From: Spirochaetota bacterium
GTDB taxonomy: Bacteria; Spirochaetota; UBA4802; UB4802
DNA: 8,940 nucleotides
Assembly (NCBI GenBank): GCA_029548025.1
Contig: JAKPOE010000252.1
Coordinates: forward strand, 1 to 8,940
Direction of reading: 5' to 3'
Shown: one piece after another, positions 1-6,608 of the stretch
How positions within the stretch are numbered: position 1 is the stretch's first letter
How the letters are laid out: each line of letters opens with the position of its first letter
Notes under the pieces: model-generated
Told to the model about the DNA's origin: nothing
What the model saw: the letters and a program-made list of their open reading frames with translations, nothing else
Databases searched by the model: none
Program-made: the position numbers and the translations under genes

Positions 1-566
1 TCTTCATATCTTTTTTCATTCATTAATATTTGAGCTTCGCTTAATAAAGCATAATATTTTTTCTTTATTTCTTCTGATAAACGTTTTTTTGCTAATTCAA
101 GTTTAATTTCATCACTAAGCAATTTAAGTTCATCCTTTAAAATCTGTAGTTCGGGGTCATTAGGGTCTAAGCGGTATGCAACAATAAAATGTTCAATAGC
201 TATGCTGGAATTATTTTTTGCAGCGTCAATATCCTCCGGTAATACTTTCCGTGATAACCGGTAATATAATTTAGCTTTTTGGAATGAAATATCCTTTTTA
301 TGTTTTTCTTCATAAACAAGTTCAATATTGCGCTGGGCATCTTCATTGTTGGGATCAATTTCCAGGATTTTTAACCATTCAATAATTGCCTTTGTAAGAT
401 CTTTTTTATTATAGTATTCTATAGCCTGTTTATTATAATTATCTATTAGTTGTTTATTCTGGACTTGTGGCTTGATAGAAGTTGCTGTTAAAAAAGAAAT
501 AACTATTACAATAAAAGCTATAATGATTTTTTCTTTTTTCACCTGTATGTTAAAAATATTTATCAT
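1..566 (-). CDS. Exported TPR-repeat protein, partial (C-terminus beyond left edge)
   Basis: The minus strand is open from an ATG at 566 to the window edge (188 codons, no stop), so the C-terminus is missing. Residues about 10-30 form a hydrophobic segment after a lysine-rich start (VKKEK), which reads as a signal peptide or N-terminal anchor ending near TATS. Residues about 44-74 fit a tetratricopeptide repeat (small residue, YY, then KAIIEW, closing with LEIDPNN). A second copy lies at about 118-147 (closing with YRLDPND), and a third seems to begin near 171. The stretch between is rich in Lys and Glu and probably helical. TPRs are protein-interaction scaffolds; the partner is unknown. The ATG lies 6 bases after the upstream lipoprotein gene, so the two are probably co-transcribed. 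The Shine-Dalgarno at this ATG is poor; a GTG at 542, giving an MKKEK start typical of signal peptides, is a possible alternative. Confidence 0.8.
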   Translation of the reverse strand, partial: MINIFNIQVKKEKIIIAFIVIVISFLTATSIKPQVQNKQLIDNYNKQAIEYYNKKDLTKAIIEWLKILEIDPNNEDAQRNIELVYEEKHKKDISFQKAKLYYRLSRKVLPEDIDAAKNNSSIAIEHFIVAYRLDPNDPELQILKDELKLLSDEIKLELAKKRLSEEIKKKYYALLSEAQILMNEKRYE

Positions 567-572
567 TGGATA

Positions 573-1019
573 TTATTGTTGATGAATAAGCGTCCTGTTT
601 GATAATAACCAGCCTTTTTCTTTTTTTGTCCCGGTGGCATAGCGAATTAACTTAATATCGCCATTCACTACCTGTTCACCTTTACCGCTCTGGCGGTTTA
701 TGATTGTTGCAATAAACTTTACATTTTTAAATTCGTAAGGTTTACCATCACTATCTGTGCCATTGTGCAGTTTGTCATCCACTTCAACAATTTGTAAATT
801 TGTAATATAATAATTTTGATACATAGTCTTAAATGTATTGCTATCTTTAGGATAAGCTTCTAACTTAGTGTATTCTGCATAATTAAGATACCTGACCGAA
901 TTTGCCCATCGGTTCAACAGATTTTCAATATCTGAGTAATCCCTTTGGTTTGAACATGAAAACAACATAAAAGATACCAGCATACATAATGATACACCAA
1001 ACATTTTTTTTGTTATCAT
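573..1019 (-). CDS. Small predicted lipoprotein of unknown function
   Basis: This encodes 148 residues from the ATG at 1019. A TTG one codon upstream (1022) also opens the frame, but the run GGGGGA at 1025-1030 sits 5 bases from the ATG and only 2 from the TTG, so the ATG is preferred. The N-terminus is a lysine-bearing hydrophobic signal ending in a lipobox (LFS-C, Cys about 22), which predicts lipid attachment to an envelope membrane. The mature part starts with a helix (DIENLLNRWANSV) followed by alternating strand-like segments (YITNLQIVEV, FKNVKFIATII, VNGDIKLIRY). That order recalls small NTF2-like domains, but no diagnostic residues are visible and I do not assign a family. It lies 48 bases after the AMMECR1-type gene and 6 bases before the TPR gene on the same strand, so it is probably a member of the same operon. 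Confidence 0.8.
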   Translation of the reverse strand: MITKKMFGVSLCMLVSFMLFSCSNQRDYSDIENLLNRWANSVRYLNYAEYTKLEAYPKDSNTFKTMYQNYYITNLQIVEVDDKLHNGTDSDGKPYEFKNVKFIATIINRQSGKGEQVVNGDIKLIRYATGTKKEKGWLLSNRTLIHQQ

Positions 1020-1043
1020 CAAAATCCCCCAAAAACAAAATAG

Positions 1044-1072
1044 TTATTACTATTAACTTTATTACTATTAAC
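1044..1072. repeat. Two-copy tandem repeat, 15-base period
   Basis: TTATTACTATTAAC occurs at 1044-1057 and again, identically, at 1059-1072, separated by one T. The right copy overlaps the stop codon of the AMMECR1-type gene (1068-1070). It looks like a recent short duplication in the 48-base intergenic gap. No function is evident. Confidence 0.85.
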
Positions 1073-1649
1073 AATATCGCAATTTTAATTCCTTTTCACT
1101 GAATACAATTGCAGAAAATTTTTCTATTTTTGTATTATTCCATTTCCATGCATCAGGCGGCAATCCTGCTTTATAACATGTATGCTCCAAAAATGTTTTA
1201 ACGTCCCATCCATATTCAGTTGCTACCTGTGGCAGCAGTAACCCCGAGCGGAATCCACTGCTTATAATAAGCCCATCTCTTCCAATAACTATCTCCGAAA
1301 TATCATTAACTGGTTCAATTGGTGTAAGGATGGAAATTTCAATATCAATTTTATCAAGTTCACTTTTTGTTAAAGGTTCAAAACGCGGATCTTCAAAAGC
1401 TGATGCCTTAGCCATGTCAACTACTGCTTCTGGTATTGTCTTAATTCCTTTAACATAGCCTATGCACCCACGTAAAGCACCGTTTTTATGCAGTGTAACA
1501 AAAGCACCACATTTTTGCTTAAAAACTTCATCGTTAAATTCATTGTTGAAATCTACTTTTGGCAGCGTTCTTTTGTTTAAATACTCTTCAATGGTTTTGC
1601 GCGCTAATGTAAGCAATTTTATCTTTTGTTCATCATTGAGTACTATCAT
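1068..1649 (-). CDS. AMMECR1-domain protein (AmmeMemoRadiSam system protein A)
   Basis: This 193-residue protein is a near-complete match in layout to the AMMECR1 family. The hallmark motif LRGCIG is at residues 59-64, followed by a helix and AFEDPRFEPL at 84-93. Then come the strand IDIEISILTP (101-110) and the C-terminal block with LLPQVATEYGWD (138-149) and LEHTCYKAGLPPDAW (154-168). The length agrees with prokaryotic single-domain members. The family's biochemical role is not settled; in bacteria and archaea it co-occurs with MEMO-like and radical SAM proteins, and a catalytic or RNA-related role has been suggested but not shown. There is no signal peptide, so it should be cytosolic. The ATG at 1649 has an AAGGGA ribosome-binding site 9 bases upstream. 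It lies 79 bases after the MEMO gene on the same strand, and its C-terminus ends unusually in RYC. Confidence 0.93.
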   Translation of the reverse strand: MIVLNDEQKIKLLTLARKTIEEYLNKRTLPKVDFNNEFNDEVFKQKCGAFVTLHKNGALRGCIGYVKGIKTIPEAVVDMAKASAFEDPRFEPLTKSELDKIDIEISILTPIEPVNDISEIVIGRDGLIISSGFRSGLLLPQVATEYGWDVKTFLEHTCYKAGLPPDAWKWNNTKIEKFSAIVFSEKELKLRYC

Positions 1650-1663
1650 AATCTTTTCCCTTA

Positions 1664-1732
1664 TTAAAAATATTTACTTTGATGGAGGCTTTCATGAGTA
1701 TTATCAACAGTTATTGCATCCTCCATTATCAT
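1664..1732 (-). CDS. Possible 22-codon ORF between MEMO and AMMECR1 genes
   Basis: The ATG at 1732 overlaps the MEMO stop codon in an ATGA arrangement, typical of translational coupling. The frame runs 22 codons and ends in TAA only 14 bases before the AMMECR1 start, just before that gene's ribosome-binding site. The peptide (MIMEDAITVDNTHES...) has no recognisable motif. It may be a real small protein, a coupling ORF that carries ribosomes from one gene to the next, or chance. No Shine-Dalgarno separate from the MEMO coding sequence is evident for it. Confidence 0.25.
   Translation of the reverse strand: MIMEDAITVDNTHESLHQSKYF
1682..1726. repeat. Inverted repeat ATGGAGG/CCTCCAT in the MEMO-AMMECR1 gap
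   Basis: ATGGAGG at 1682-1688 and CCTCCAT at 1720-1726 are perfect 7-base complements separated by 31 bases. In the minus-strand transcript this could form a long-loop hairpin between the two genes. It lacks a following U tract, so it is not an intrinsic terminator; it could affect translation or mRNA processing, or be incidental. Confidence 0.4.
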
Positions 1733-2547
1733 TGCACAAATGCAGCAGAAAGATAACCAACCACCTCATTTTTAGGACCTGCAGTATCACCGGAATTAGC
1801 ATAATGCAGTATTTCCACCTTTGTAGCCCCAAGTTGTTTTGAAGCAATCATGCCCGCCAATACCGGACCTTCACCGCAGGCTTGCGCTTTATCGCTCCGC
1901 AAGGCTTCATACAGATATAGCTCGTCAAATTTTCTAAGTGATTCAATAAAATGTGAATCAATTTTTTTTGCAATATCATAGTGGTAATAATGTGATAAAT
2001 CCGTTGAAAGAATAATGACAAATCTTCGCTGTTCATCATGTAATATTTTAGCAACCTCGCTGCCGATTTCTTTGCACGTGGTAAAATCAATTGTCCCTAT
2101 AATAATTGGTACTAAAACAAACTGTGGCAATACCACCTGTAAAAAAGGAAGCTGAACCTCTAATGAATGTTCGTATTGATGGACCTCTTTTATTTCCTCA
2201 AATACATTGTTTTGTAAAAGCTTCTGGGCGATAGTTTCGTCAATCTGGACCTCTCCTAATGGAGTTTGATATATTCCTGATGAAATAACTGAAGCCCCAT
2301 TAAAACGCACTCTGTGTGATGGAGCCAGTATTATAACAACATCCACAGGTTTGTGTTTAAGCTGTGCATATGAATATGCTGCAACAGGACCAGAATAGAT
2401 ATAACCTGCATGGGGCGATATGAATGCTACGGGTTTGTCAAGAGAAACGATTTTTGCATTTGCAATATATCGTTGAATATCATTTTTTAGTTTATCAGGG
2501 TTTGCTGGATAAAATGAACCTGCGAATCCCGGCTGTCTTATCCACAT
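1729..2547 (-). CDS. MEMO-family protein, cytosolic (AmmeMemoRadiSam system protein B)
   Basis: This 272-residue protein has the complete MEMO / class III extradiol dioxygenase-like fold signature. FAGSFYP is near the N-terminus, SPHAGYIYSG has His46, and APSHRVRFNG has His78. YEHSLEVQLPF lies at about 125-135, STDLSHYYHY has Asp183 and His186, ACGEGP is near 224, and HYANSGDTAG leads into a final VVGYL strand. The paired histidines correspond to those reported to bind metal in human MEMO1; the enzymatic activity of bacterial members is not established. No signal peptide is present, so it is cytosolic. The start is placed at the ATG at 2547 because GGAGAGG (2554-2560) lies 6 bases upstream; the in-frame ATG at 2562 has no ribosome-binding site and would add only MERCC. 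It is first in a probable operon with the AMMECR1-type gene, its usual genomic partner. Confidence 0.94.
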   Translation of the reverse strand: MWIRQPGFAGSFYPANPDKLKNDIQRYIANAKIVSLDKPVAFISPHAGYIYSGPVAAYSYAQLKHKPVDVVIILAPSHRVRFNGASVISSGIYQTPLGEVQIDETIAQKLLQNNVFEEIKEVHQYEHSLEVQLPFLQVVLPQFVLVPIIIGTIDFTTCKEIGSEVAKILHDEQRRFVIILSTDLSHYYHYDIAKKIDSHFIESLRKFDELYLYEALRSDKAQACGEGPVLAGMIASKQLGATKVEILHYANSGDTAGPKNEVVGYLSAAFVQ

Positions 2548-2634
2548 ACAGCACCTCTCCATGAAAATTTTAACATGAAATTAAACTCATTTACTATTTA
2601 CAACCTATAACCAATAAAAATAATTATTGTTATT

Positions 2635-2663
2635 AATATAATAAAACACTTCTCAGTTTGCAA
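2635..2663 (-). promoter_or_regulatory. Candidate sigma-70 promoter for the MEMO-AMMECR1 operon
   Basis: On the minus strand a TTGCAA -35 (2658-2663) is followed after 17 bases by a TATATT -10 (2635-2640). The start of transcription would fall near 2629, about 80 bases before the MEMO start codon. The -10 is good (5 of 6) and the -35 moderate (4 of 6). In DNA this AT-rich such matches arise by chance, so this is tentative. Confidence 0.35.
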
Positions 2664-2676
2664 GCTTATTTACAAT

Positions 2677-2705
2677 TAACTATCTATATAATAACTATCT
2701 ATATA
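2677..2705. repeat. Two-copy tandem repeat, 15-base period
   Basis: TAACTATCTATATA is present at 2677-2690 and identically at 2692-2705, separated by one A. It lies just beyond the terminator of the TonB-receptor gene. The unit length and period are the same as for the repeat at 1044-1072, though the sequence differs. Confidence 0.85.
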
Positions 2706-2735
2706 AAAAAATTGGGATGCGCTGGTCTGCATCCC
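2703..2735 (-). terminator. Intrinsic terminator of the TonB-dependent receptor gene
   Basis: Read on the minus strand, GGGATGC (2729-2735) and GCATCCC (2714-2720) form a perfect 7-bp stem around an 8-base loop, followed by AA and a run of seven T (2705-2711). This is a textbook rho-independent terminator about 50 bases after the receptor stop codon, and it separates that gene from the MEMO operon. Confidence 0.9.
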
Positions 2736-2783
2736 TTTATAATGGTGGTATTAATTATATTGATTTATTGATTTACTTTAATA

Positions 2784-4715
2784 TTAAAATGTTGCCTGTA
2801 ATCCAGCCAGAAAATGAAAGTCGGGCATGGGATATTCACAATACGAGTCCCCAAGTGGTGGTACCAAAACAGCAAAGGTAGAATATTCTTTATCGGTGAT
2901 ATTATACAATGAAATAAATGCTGTATATTTTTGTAAAAAAGTATACGACATCTTTGAATTTATTATAAAGTAGCTGTCAAACTCTTTTAACCCTTGCGTA
3001 TCAGCATAGAGCTCATTAACATATTCACCATCAAGCTGTATGGTAAAATCTGCTATGGTTAGCGTTATTCTCCCATTAGCTTTATGCGCCGGAACATAGG
3101 GTAAATACCCATTTTCCTGCTTGTTATCGATATATGAATAACCTGCATTGAATGATAGCCATTTTAAAGCCTGTACAGTAATCATTGCTTCAGCCCCATT
3201 ATAGGAAAATTCATCAGCATTTTCCCATTGCGAGGTATACACAAACATGTTGTCCGACCATATTCTATAACCGCCCATATGTATTGTAATTGTATCACCA
3301 AGCTTTTGCTCCATTCCAATTTCAGCCATGGTATATGTTTCAGGTTTAAGATCCGGATTGGGATTTATGGCAGGATACATACCTTTCAGATAAACCTGCC
3401 GTATATCAGGGAACTTAAATCCCCTTGCAACACTTGAATAAAATTTTGTTTTTTTGAACGGTCGCACTGCTGCACCACCCTGCCATGCAATATAATCTCC
3501 ATATTCTGAATTATAGCTGTAACGTGTACCACCGTTAACACTTAAAATATTTTTTAAAAAGTTTTGATCCATCAATACATATATCGATGTATCATTCATA
3601 AATTTATCTTTCATATAATATGAATCATTTTCAATATCCTTTGCTGTTCCGCCATATCGCCGCCATTCTGCACCGGTTGTAACGGTATTCCCCTGCCATA
3701 GTTTAACTATCTCCTTTAACCGTACAGCGTATGAACTGTCATCAGATTCAAATTTATCAATATCAGTATTGCTCTGCTTTGATTCATGGTTACCAAAATT
3801 ACCTTCTGCCTGTAATGTTCCACTATAGTTGCCATAATCATGAGCTAATTTTACAACAACTCCACCTCGTGTAATATCAAATTCTTCAAGAAGGTTAAGC
3901 TGGTTGGTTAACGGTATTTCTGATAATGCATCAATACCTTCTGGACCTGGATCATGTATATTCTGCTTCATGCCGTAGCTATCCACACCTGCATACCAAT
4001 TATGTGAAAGCGCATACCCAACATGAACAGTACCATTCTGCTGCATAAATTCAGAAGTAAATGTTTTGCCGTTAATTGTCTGTTCCCAATCTCCATCAGT
4101 TTTTTGGAACTGGTATCCAGCACTATAATCTAATTTTCCAAATTTTCCCATATGGTACAAGTAATCCTCGGTGGTATTCCATGTTCCATACGAGCCCTGA
4201 ATTTCAGTAGTATATCCATCCTCTTTTTGTCTTTTTGTGATAACATTGATCACCCCGCCCATTGCTCCTGAGCCAAATAGCACCGGTTGCGGACCAATGA
4301 GTACTTCAATACTATCAACATTTTTCATGTTCATGATGTCAGCAACCGGATGCCCCATAATACCCATAGTTGTATCCATACCGTTGTATAGAATAGGTAT
4401 ACCTGTTGTTGGACCCCATCCTGATTTGCCAATACCACGCATTGACATCGTTGCAGCGCCACTTCGTGCAATACCATAACCCAGCACCCTGTTTGCACCG
4501 GTATAAAATGAAGGTATTTGATTTTTTATAACACTGATTAAATCATTATTGGAACTATCCTTAACCGTGTTTCCTTTTATTGACTGATAAGCACCAGGAT
4601 ATAACAAGGTATCGGATACAATGACATCCTCCAATTGAACAGCTTCGTCATCAGCCTGTACGGAAGCTGTACCAGATAATACAATTGCTACTATAAATAT
4701 AAATAAACGCTTCAT
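2784..4715 (-). CDS. TonB-dependent outer-membrane receptor
   Basis: The 643-residue length is normal for the family. A signal peptide (MKRLFIFIVAIVLSG... to VQA, about 21 residues) is followed by a likely TonB box (LEDVIVS, about 28-34). The plug domain has MSMRGIG near 91-96 and the conserved block IEVLIGP ... LFGSGAMGGVINVITK at about 136-161. The rest reads as alternating aromatic-rich strands of a 22-strand beta-barrel, with ARGFKFPD and NPNPDLKPE in the usual order and a C-terminal phenylalanine (AGLQATF), the outer-membrane assembly signal. It should import a large ligand such as a siderophore, haem or cobalamin using TonB energy. No residue, riboswitch or neighbour identifies the ligand. 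The start is set at the ATG at 4715, which has AGAAGG 5 bases upstream; the GTG at 4721 lies inside that ribosome-binding site. The plug has Ile where many receptors have Arg in the IEVIRGP motif. Confidence 0.95.
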   Translation of the reverse strand: MKRLFIFIVAIVLSGTASVQADDEAVQLEDVIVSDTLLYPGAYQSIKGNTVKDSSNNDLISVIKNQIPSFYTGANRVLGYGIARSGAATMSMRGIGKSGWGPTTGIPILYNGMDTTMGIMGHPVADIMNMKNVDSIEVLIGPQPVLFGSGAMGGVINVITKRQKEDGYTTEIQGSYGTWNTTEDYLYHMGKFGKLDYSAGYQFQKTDGDWEQTINGKTFTSEFMQQNGTVHVGYALSHNWYAGVDSYGMKQNIHDPGPEGIDALSEIPLTNQLNLLEEFDITRGGVVVKLAHDYGNYSGTLQAEGNFGNHESKQSNTDIDKFESDDSSYAVRLKEIVKLWQGNTVTTGAEWRRYGGTAKDIENDSYYMKDKFMNDTSIYVLMDQNFLKNILSVNGGTRYSYNSEYGDYIAWQGGAAVRPFKKTKFYSSVARGFKFPDIRQVYLKGMYPAINPNPDLKPETYTMAEIGMEQKLGDTITIHMGGYRIWSDNMFVYTSQWENADEFSYNGAEAMITVQALKWLSFNAGYSYIDNKQENGYLPYVPAHKANGRITLTIADFTIQLDGEYVNELYADTQGLKEFDSYFIINSKMSYTFLQKYTAFISLYNITDKEYSTFAVLVPPLGDSYCEYPMPDFHFLAGLQATF

Positions 4716-4752
4716 AAGCACCTTCTACAATAATTTATATTAATAAAGTGTT

Positions 4753-4781
4753 ACTATTATTAAAAATATATTATTTGTCAA
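4753..4781 (-). promoter_or_regulatory. Probable promoter of the TonB-dependent receptor gene
   Basis: On the minus strand a perfect TTGACA (4776-4781) is followed after 17 bases by AATAGT (4753-4758, 4 of 6 match to TATAAT). Transcription would begin near 4746, giving a leader of about 30 bases that carries the AGAAGG ribosome-binding site. There is no room for a cobalamin riboswitch in so short a leader. Confidence 0.55.
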
Positions 4782-4801
4782 TACAAATATTCATATTATT
4801 A

Positions 4802-4819
4802 TGCAGATATAAATATGCA
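4802..4819. promoter_or_regulatory. Imperfect palindrome upstream of the receptor promoter
   Basis: TGCAGATATAAATATGCA matches its own reverse complement at 14 of 18 positions and has perfect TGCA ends. It lies about 20 bases upstream of the -35 of the TonB-receptor promoter, a position suited to a regulator binding site. It does not match a Fur box clearly, and no regulator gene is in the window. Confidence 0.25.
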
Positions 4820-4885
4820 ATACCAGAGTGTTATAATGAAGCAGGACTTATAGTATTTGTAAAAAGGAAGGCTACTCTCATGTTT

Positions 4886-4966
4886 TACCACGGTCATCCG
4901 GCATCTTGATTCATTATCTAACGTTAAGAAATAACTGTTAAAACAAGTACAGCATGACCGTGGTTA
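4886..4966. mobile_element. MITE-like inverted-repeat element downstream of the thioredoxin-like gene
   Basis: CCACGGTCAT (4888-4897) and ATGACCGTGG (4954-4963) are perfect inverted repeats; extending both arms gives 13 of 14 matches. Within the roughly 76-base element, a nested imperfect stem (TAACGTTA with TAACTGTTA around AGAAA) occupies about 4919-4940. The end GGTCATCCGGC and the inner AACGTTAGAT also occur in the repeat at 6609-6655, so the two belong to a related dispersed family. It encodes nothing and begins only 7 bases after the stop codon of the thioredoxin-like gene, where its structure could protect or end the transcript, although no U tract follows. Confidence 0.6.
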
Positions 4967-4972
4967 ACAATT

Positions 4973-5386
4973 CTATTTTTTAAGTATGTTTACATGCTCA
5001 TATTGCTTTGAGACTATGTTTATTGCAGTATCTAAATCACTGCGCTTTTGTTCACCTTCCAATCGGTAGAGCTCTGACCCTTTATTATCCAGAAAAAGAT
5101 ACACCGGCACACGCCACAGATGATAGGTTGATACATACATCGCGCCATCAGGATTATTGATATCAACCTTTTTTATTATACTATCAGGATAATGTGTCTG
5201 CACATATTGAATAGTATCATCCGTCATTGAGCATGATTCACAATTTTTAGCGCTGACAATGACAATCGTTATTGAATTGTTTGTATTGTGCGAGACAGTA
5301 CATCCATGAAGGGTAATTATCGCCCAGAAAAAAATTAATGAGATACAACATGCTAAGGATGAAATTGTTATCCGACTATTGGACAC
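4973..5386 (-). CDS. Membrane- or lipid-anchored thioredoxin-fold protein
   Basis: This is a roughly 137-residue protein with an N-terminal hydrophobic segment (about 8-27) ending in LHG-C. That is an imperfect lipobox (His at -2), so it is either a lipoprotein or a membrane-anchored protein facing the periplasm. The remainder has the order of a thioredoxin fold: strand SITIVIVSA, the redox motif CESC at about 49-52, and a helix. Then come strand IIKKVDIN, the cis-proline loop WRVPVYLFLD with Pro about 94, and a final helix. Both cysteines are present, so a thiol-disulfide role in the envelope is plausible; the CESC pair differs from CGPC of thioredoxin. The start is uncertain: GTG at 5386 has AGGTGA 5 bases upstream, while GTG at 5395 would add MTL. 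Either start overlaps the end of the upstream gene, so translational coupling is likely. No dedicated partner such as DsbD is in the window. Confidence 0.8.
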   Translation of the reverse strand: MSNSRITISSLACCISLIFFWAIITLHGCTVSHNTNNSITIVIVSAKNCESCSMTDDTIQYVQTHYPDSIIKKVDINNPDGAMYVSTYHLWRVPVYLFLDNKGSELYRLEGEQKRSDLDTAINIVSKQYEHVNILKK

Positions 5387-6479
5387 CAATGTCACCTGTA
5401 TTTTCCTTTTCTAAAAACTCAATACGCTTGCGCTTCATTGCATCTTCAAATTCCTTGTCCGATAGTCCCTGTAAAGAGTGTAACCGTGTTTTATATTCGC
5501 CATCATACGGTTTCATCATCTCCCTGTCCATGAATTCTGGATCAGGTGTGGTTGCTTCAATAAAGCGATAGCCACGCAAATCCTTCAGTGTCAATGGCGG
5601 CTTTGCCTTTTTGTCCAGCAACACCTTGCCAAAGAAAAGAAGCGGTACCATTTGCTTCCCGCTCTGAAGCTCCTGTTTTTGCACCGTATAGGCAACGGGT
5701 TCACCCTCTGCATCAAAAAGATTTGCATCAACAATATAGTATCCTTTCCGTAGCACATCAATTTCAACATCGATGTACAATGAACCGTCAGCAATCCTTT
5801 CTTTAAAGCTACCGGTAAACTTTGCGGGGATGGTGTTTTCAGGGAAATATTCAAATGGTATTGCTGCCTCTACATGTTCATTGCCAGCATTAAACTCAAC
5901 CTCTGCCCAGTATGCGGATGATTTTTTTTCTGATGAAAAACTTTGCGAGCATGTCAGCTCAGCAGTATAGTCACCAGTTGTATTTTTTGCAAGCGATAGT
6001 TCTGCATAATATTTTGCCTTGTTTTTATTAAGTCCCTTTTTTATAACAGATTTTGTTATAGCTATTGGAATTCGTTCTGAATCAGGTTTAGTACCCCGCA
6101 ACACAATCAATACAAATGTAATGGTATCATCGCCAACAACTCGATACTTATCAGCAGTAAAGAGATAGTAGATATCACTGCCCTCTTCAATAGGCAATGG
6201 CTGTTCATACCGGCGGTTAGGCATAAGCAGGTCAATATTCTCCTTGCTCAATGGCCTGCTGTTAGGAGGATATATCGATAGCTGTTTATAGTCCTGTAGA
6301 GCTTGCTGCGGTGATATGAGTCCCATCTCTTCAAGCACCGTACTATATCCATGAGAACTTTCGCCTGCTGCCTCTTCAGCGATGGTATCGTTTTTATTAG
6401 CATAGTGTGTTATATACAGCATAATACCAGCAATAATAACAATGATTATTAATGAAATATGAGTTAATTTAACTTTCAT
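5376..6479 (-). CDS. Membrane-anchored envelope protein of unknown function
   Basis: This 367-residue protein has a single strongly hydrophobic segment at about 7-24 after MKVK, followed by an acidic linker and a large beta-rich domain that should face the periplasm. Notable stretches are YPPNSRPLSKENIDLL (about 70-85), YYLFTADKYRVVGDDTITFV (about 104-123), and LYIDVEIDVLRKGYYIVDAN (about 234-253). FFGKVLLD (about 282-289) and LKDLRGYRF (about 298-306) come next, and a charged helical tail ends in DIGVQ. The pattern of a two-sheet domain closing with an 'LRGYR' segment recalls proteins annotated as choice-of-anchor X, but I cannot confirm this by eye. There is one Cys in the mature part, so it has no obvious disulfide for its neighbour to act on. 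The ATG at 6479 has AAGGGGAG 9 bases upstream. Its 3' end overlaps the thioredoxin-like gene by about 11 bases, so the two form a unit. Confidence 0.85.
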   Translation of the reverse strand: MKVKLTHISLIIIVIIAGIMLYITHYANKNDTIAEEAAGESSHGYSTVLEEMGLISPQQALQDYKQLSIYPPNSRPLSKENIDLLMPNRRYEQPLPIEEGSDIYYLFTADKYRVVGDDTITFVLIVLRGTKPDSERIPIAITKSVIKKGLNKNKAKYYAELSLAKNTTGDYTAELTCSQSFSSEKKSSAYWAEVEFNAGNEHVEAAIPFEYFPENTIPAKFTGSFKERIADGSLYIDVEIDVLRKGYYIVDANLFDAEGEPVAYTVQKQELQSGKQMVPLLFFGKVLLDKKAKPPLTLKDLRGYRFIEATTPDPEFMDREMMKPYDGEYKTRLHSLQGLSDKEFEDAMKRKRIEFLEKENTGDIGVQ

Positions 6480-6516
6480 ATATAAAAACTCCCCTTATGA
6501 AAATATCATACCGCTG

Positions 6517-6597
6517 TGTCATTCTAAAGGGACGTAGTACCGAATATTCTATTCGTTCATAAAACGACACGATTCTTCGCTATCGCTCAGAATGACA
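6517..6597. mobile_element. Short inverted-repeat element with TGTCATTCT ends
   Basis: TGTCATTCT (6517-6525) and AGAATGACA (6589-6597) are perfect 9-base inverted repeats bounding 81 bases. The right end reads GATTCTTCGCTATCGCTCAGAATGACA in full, which I recognise as resembling a non-coding dispersed repeat (TGTCATTCTGAGCG...GAAGAATC) seen in many bacterial genomes. Inside, CGAATA/TATTCG (6541-6555) forms a second 6-bp stem with a 3-base loop. It has no coding capacity. It sits about 20 bases upstream of the ribosome-binding site of the gene at 6479, so that gene's promoter must lie within or beyond it. Confidence 0.65.
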
Positions 6598-6608
6598 TGT
6601 TACCTCAA

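Noticed and set aside
1694..1756. Plus-strand 20-codon ORF with a perfect GGAGG five bases before its ATG
   Set aside because: The ribosome-binding site is one arm of the inverted repeat that yields GGAGG on both strands, the ORF runs into the antisense of the MEMO gene, and the peptide shows no motif.
1462..1842. Plus-strand 126-codon frame opposite AMMECR1 and MEMO genes
   Set aside because: It overlaps two well-supported minus-strand genes in antisense and has no ribosome-binding site or recognisable domain; it is a shadow frame.
4237..4479. Plus-strand 80-codon frame opposite the receptor plug domain
   Set aside because: It lies entirely antisense to conserved TonB-receptor plug sequence, and its proline and isoleucine-rich product is typical of a shadow frame.
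4809..4837. Plus-strand promoter with TATAAT at 4832-4837
   Set aside because: The -10 is perfect but the -35 region (ATAAAT) is poor and it would direct transcription only into the antisense of the thioredoxin-like gene.
4746..4840. Cobalamin riboswitch or Fur box controlling the TonB-dependent receptor
   Set aside because: The predicted leader is only about 30 bases and AT-rich, without B12-box sequence, and no GATAATGATAATCATTATC-like match is visible.
4888..4963. The inverted repeat as a rho-independent terminator for the thioredoxin-like gene
   Set aside because: The arms are separated by 56 bases and no T run follows on the minus strand, so it fits a MITE-like repeat better than an intrinsic terminator.
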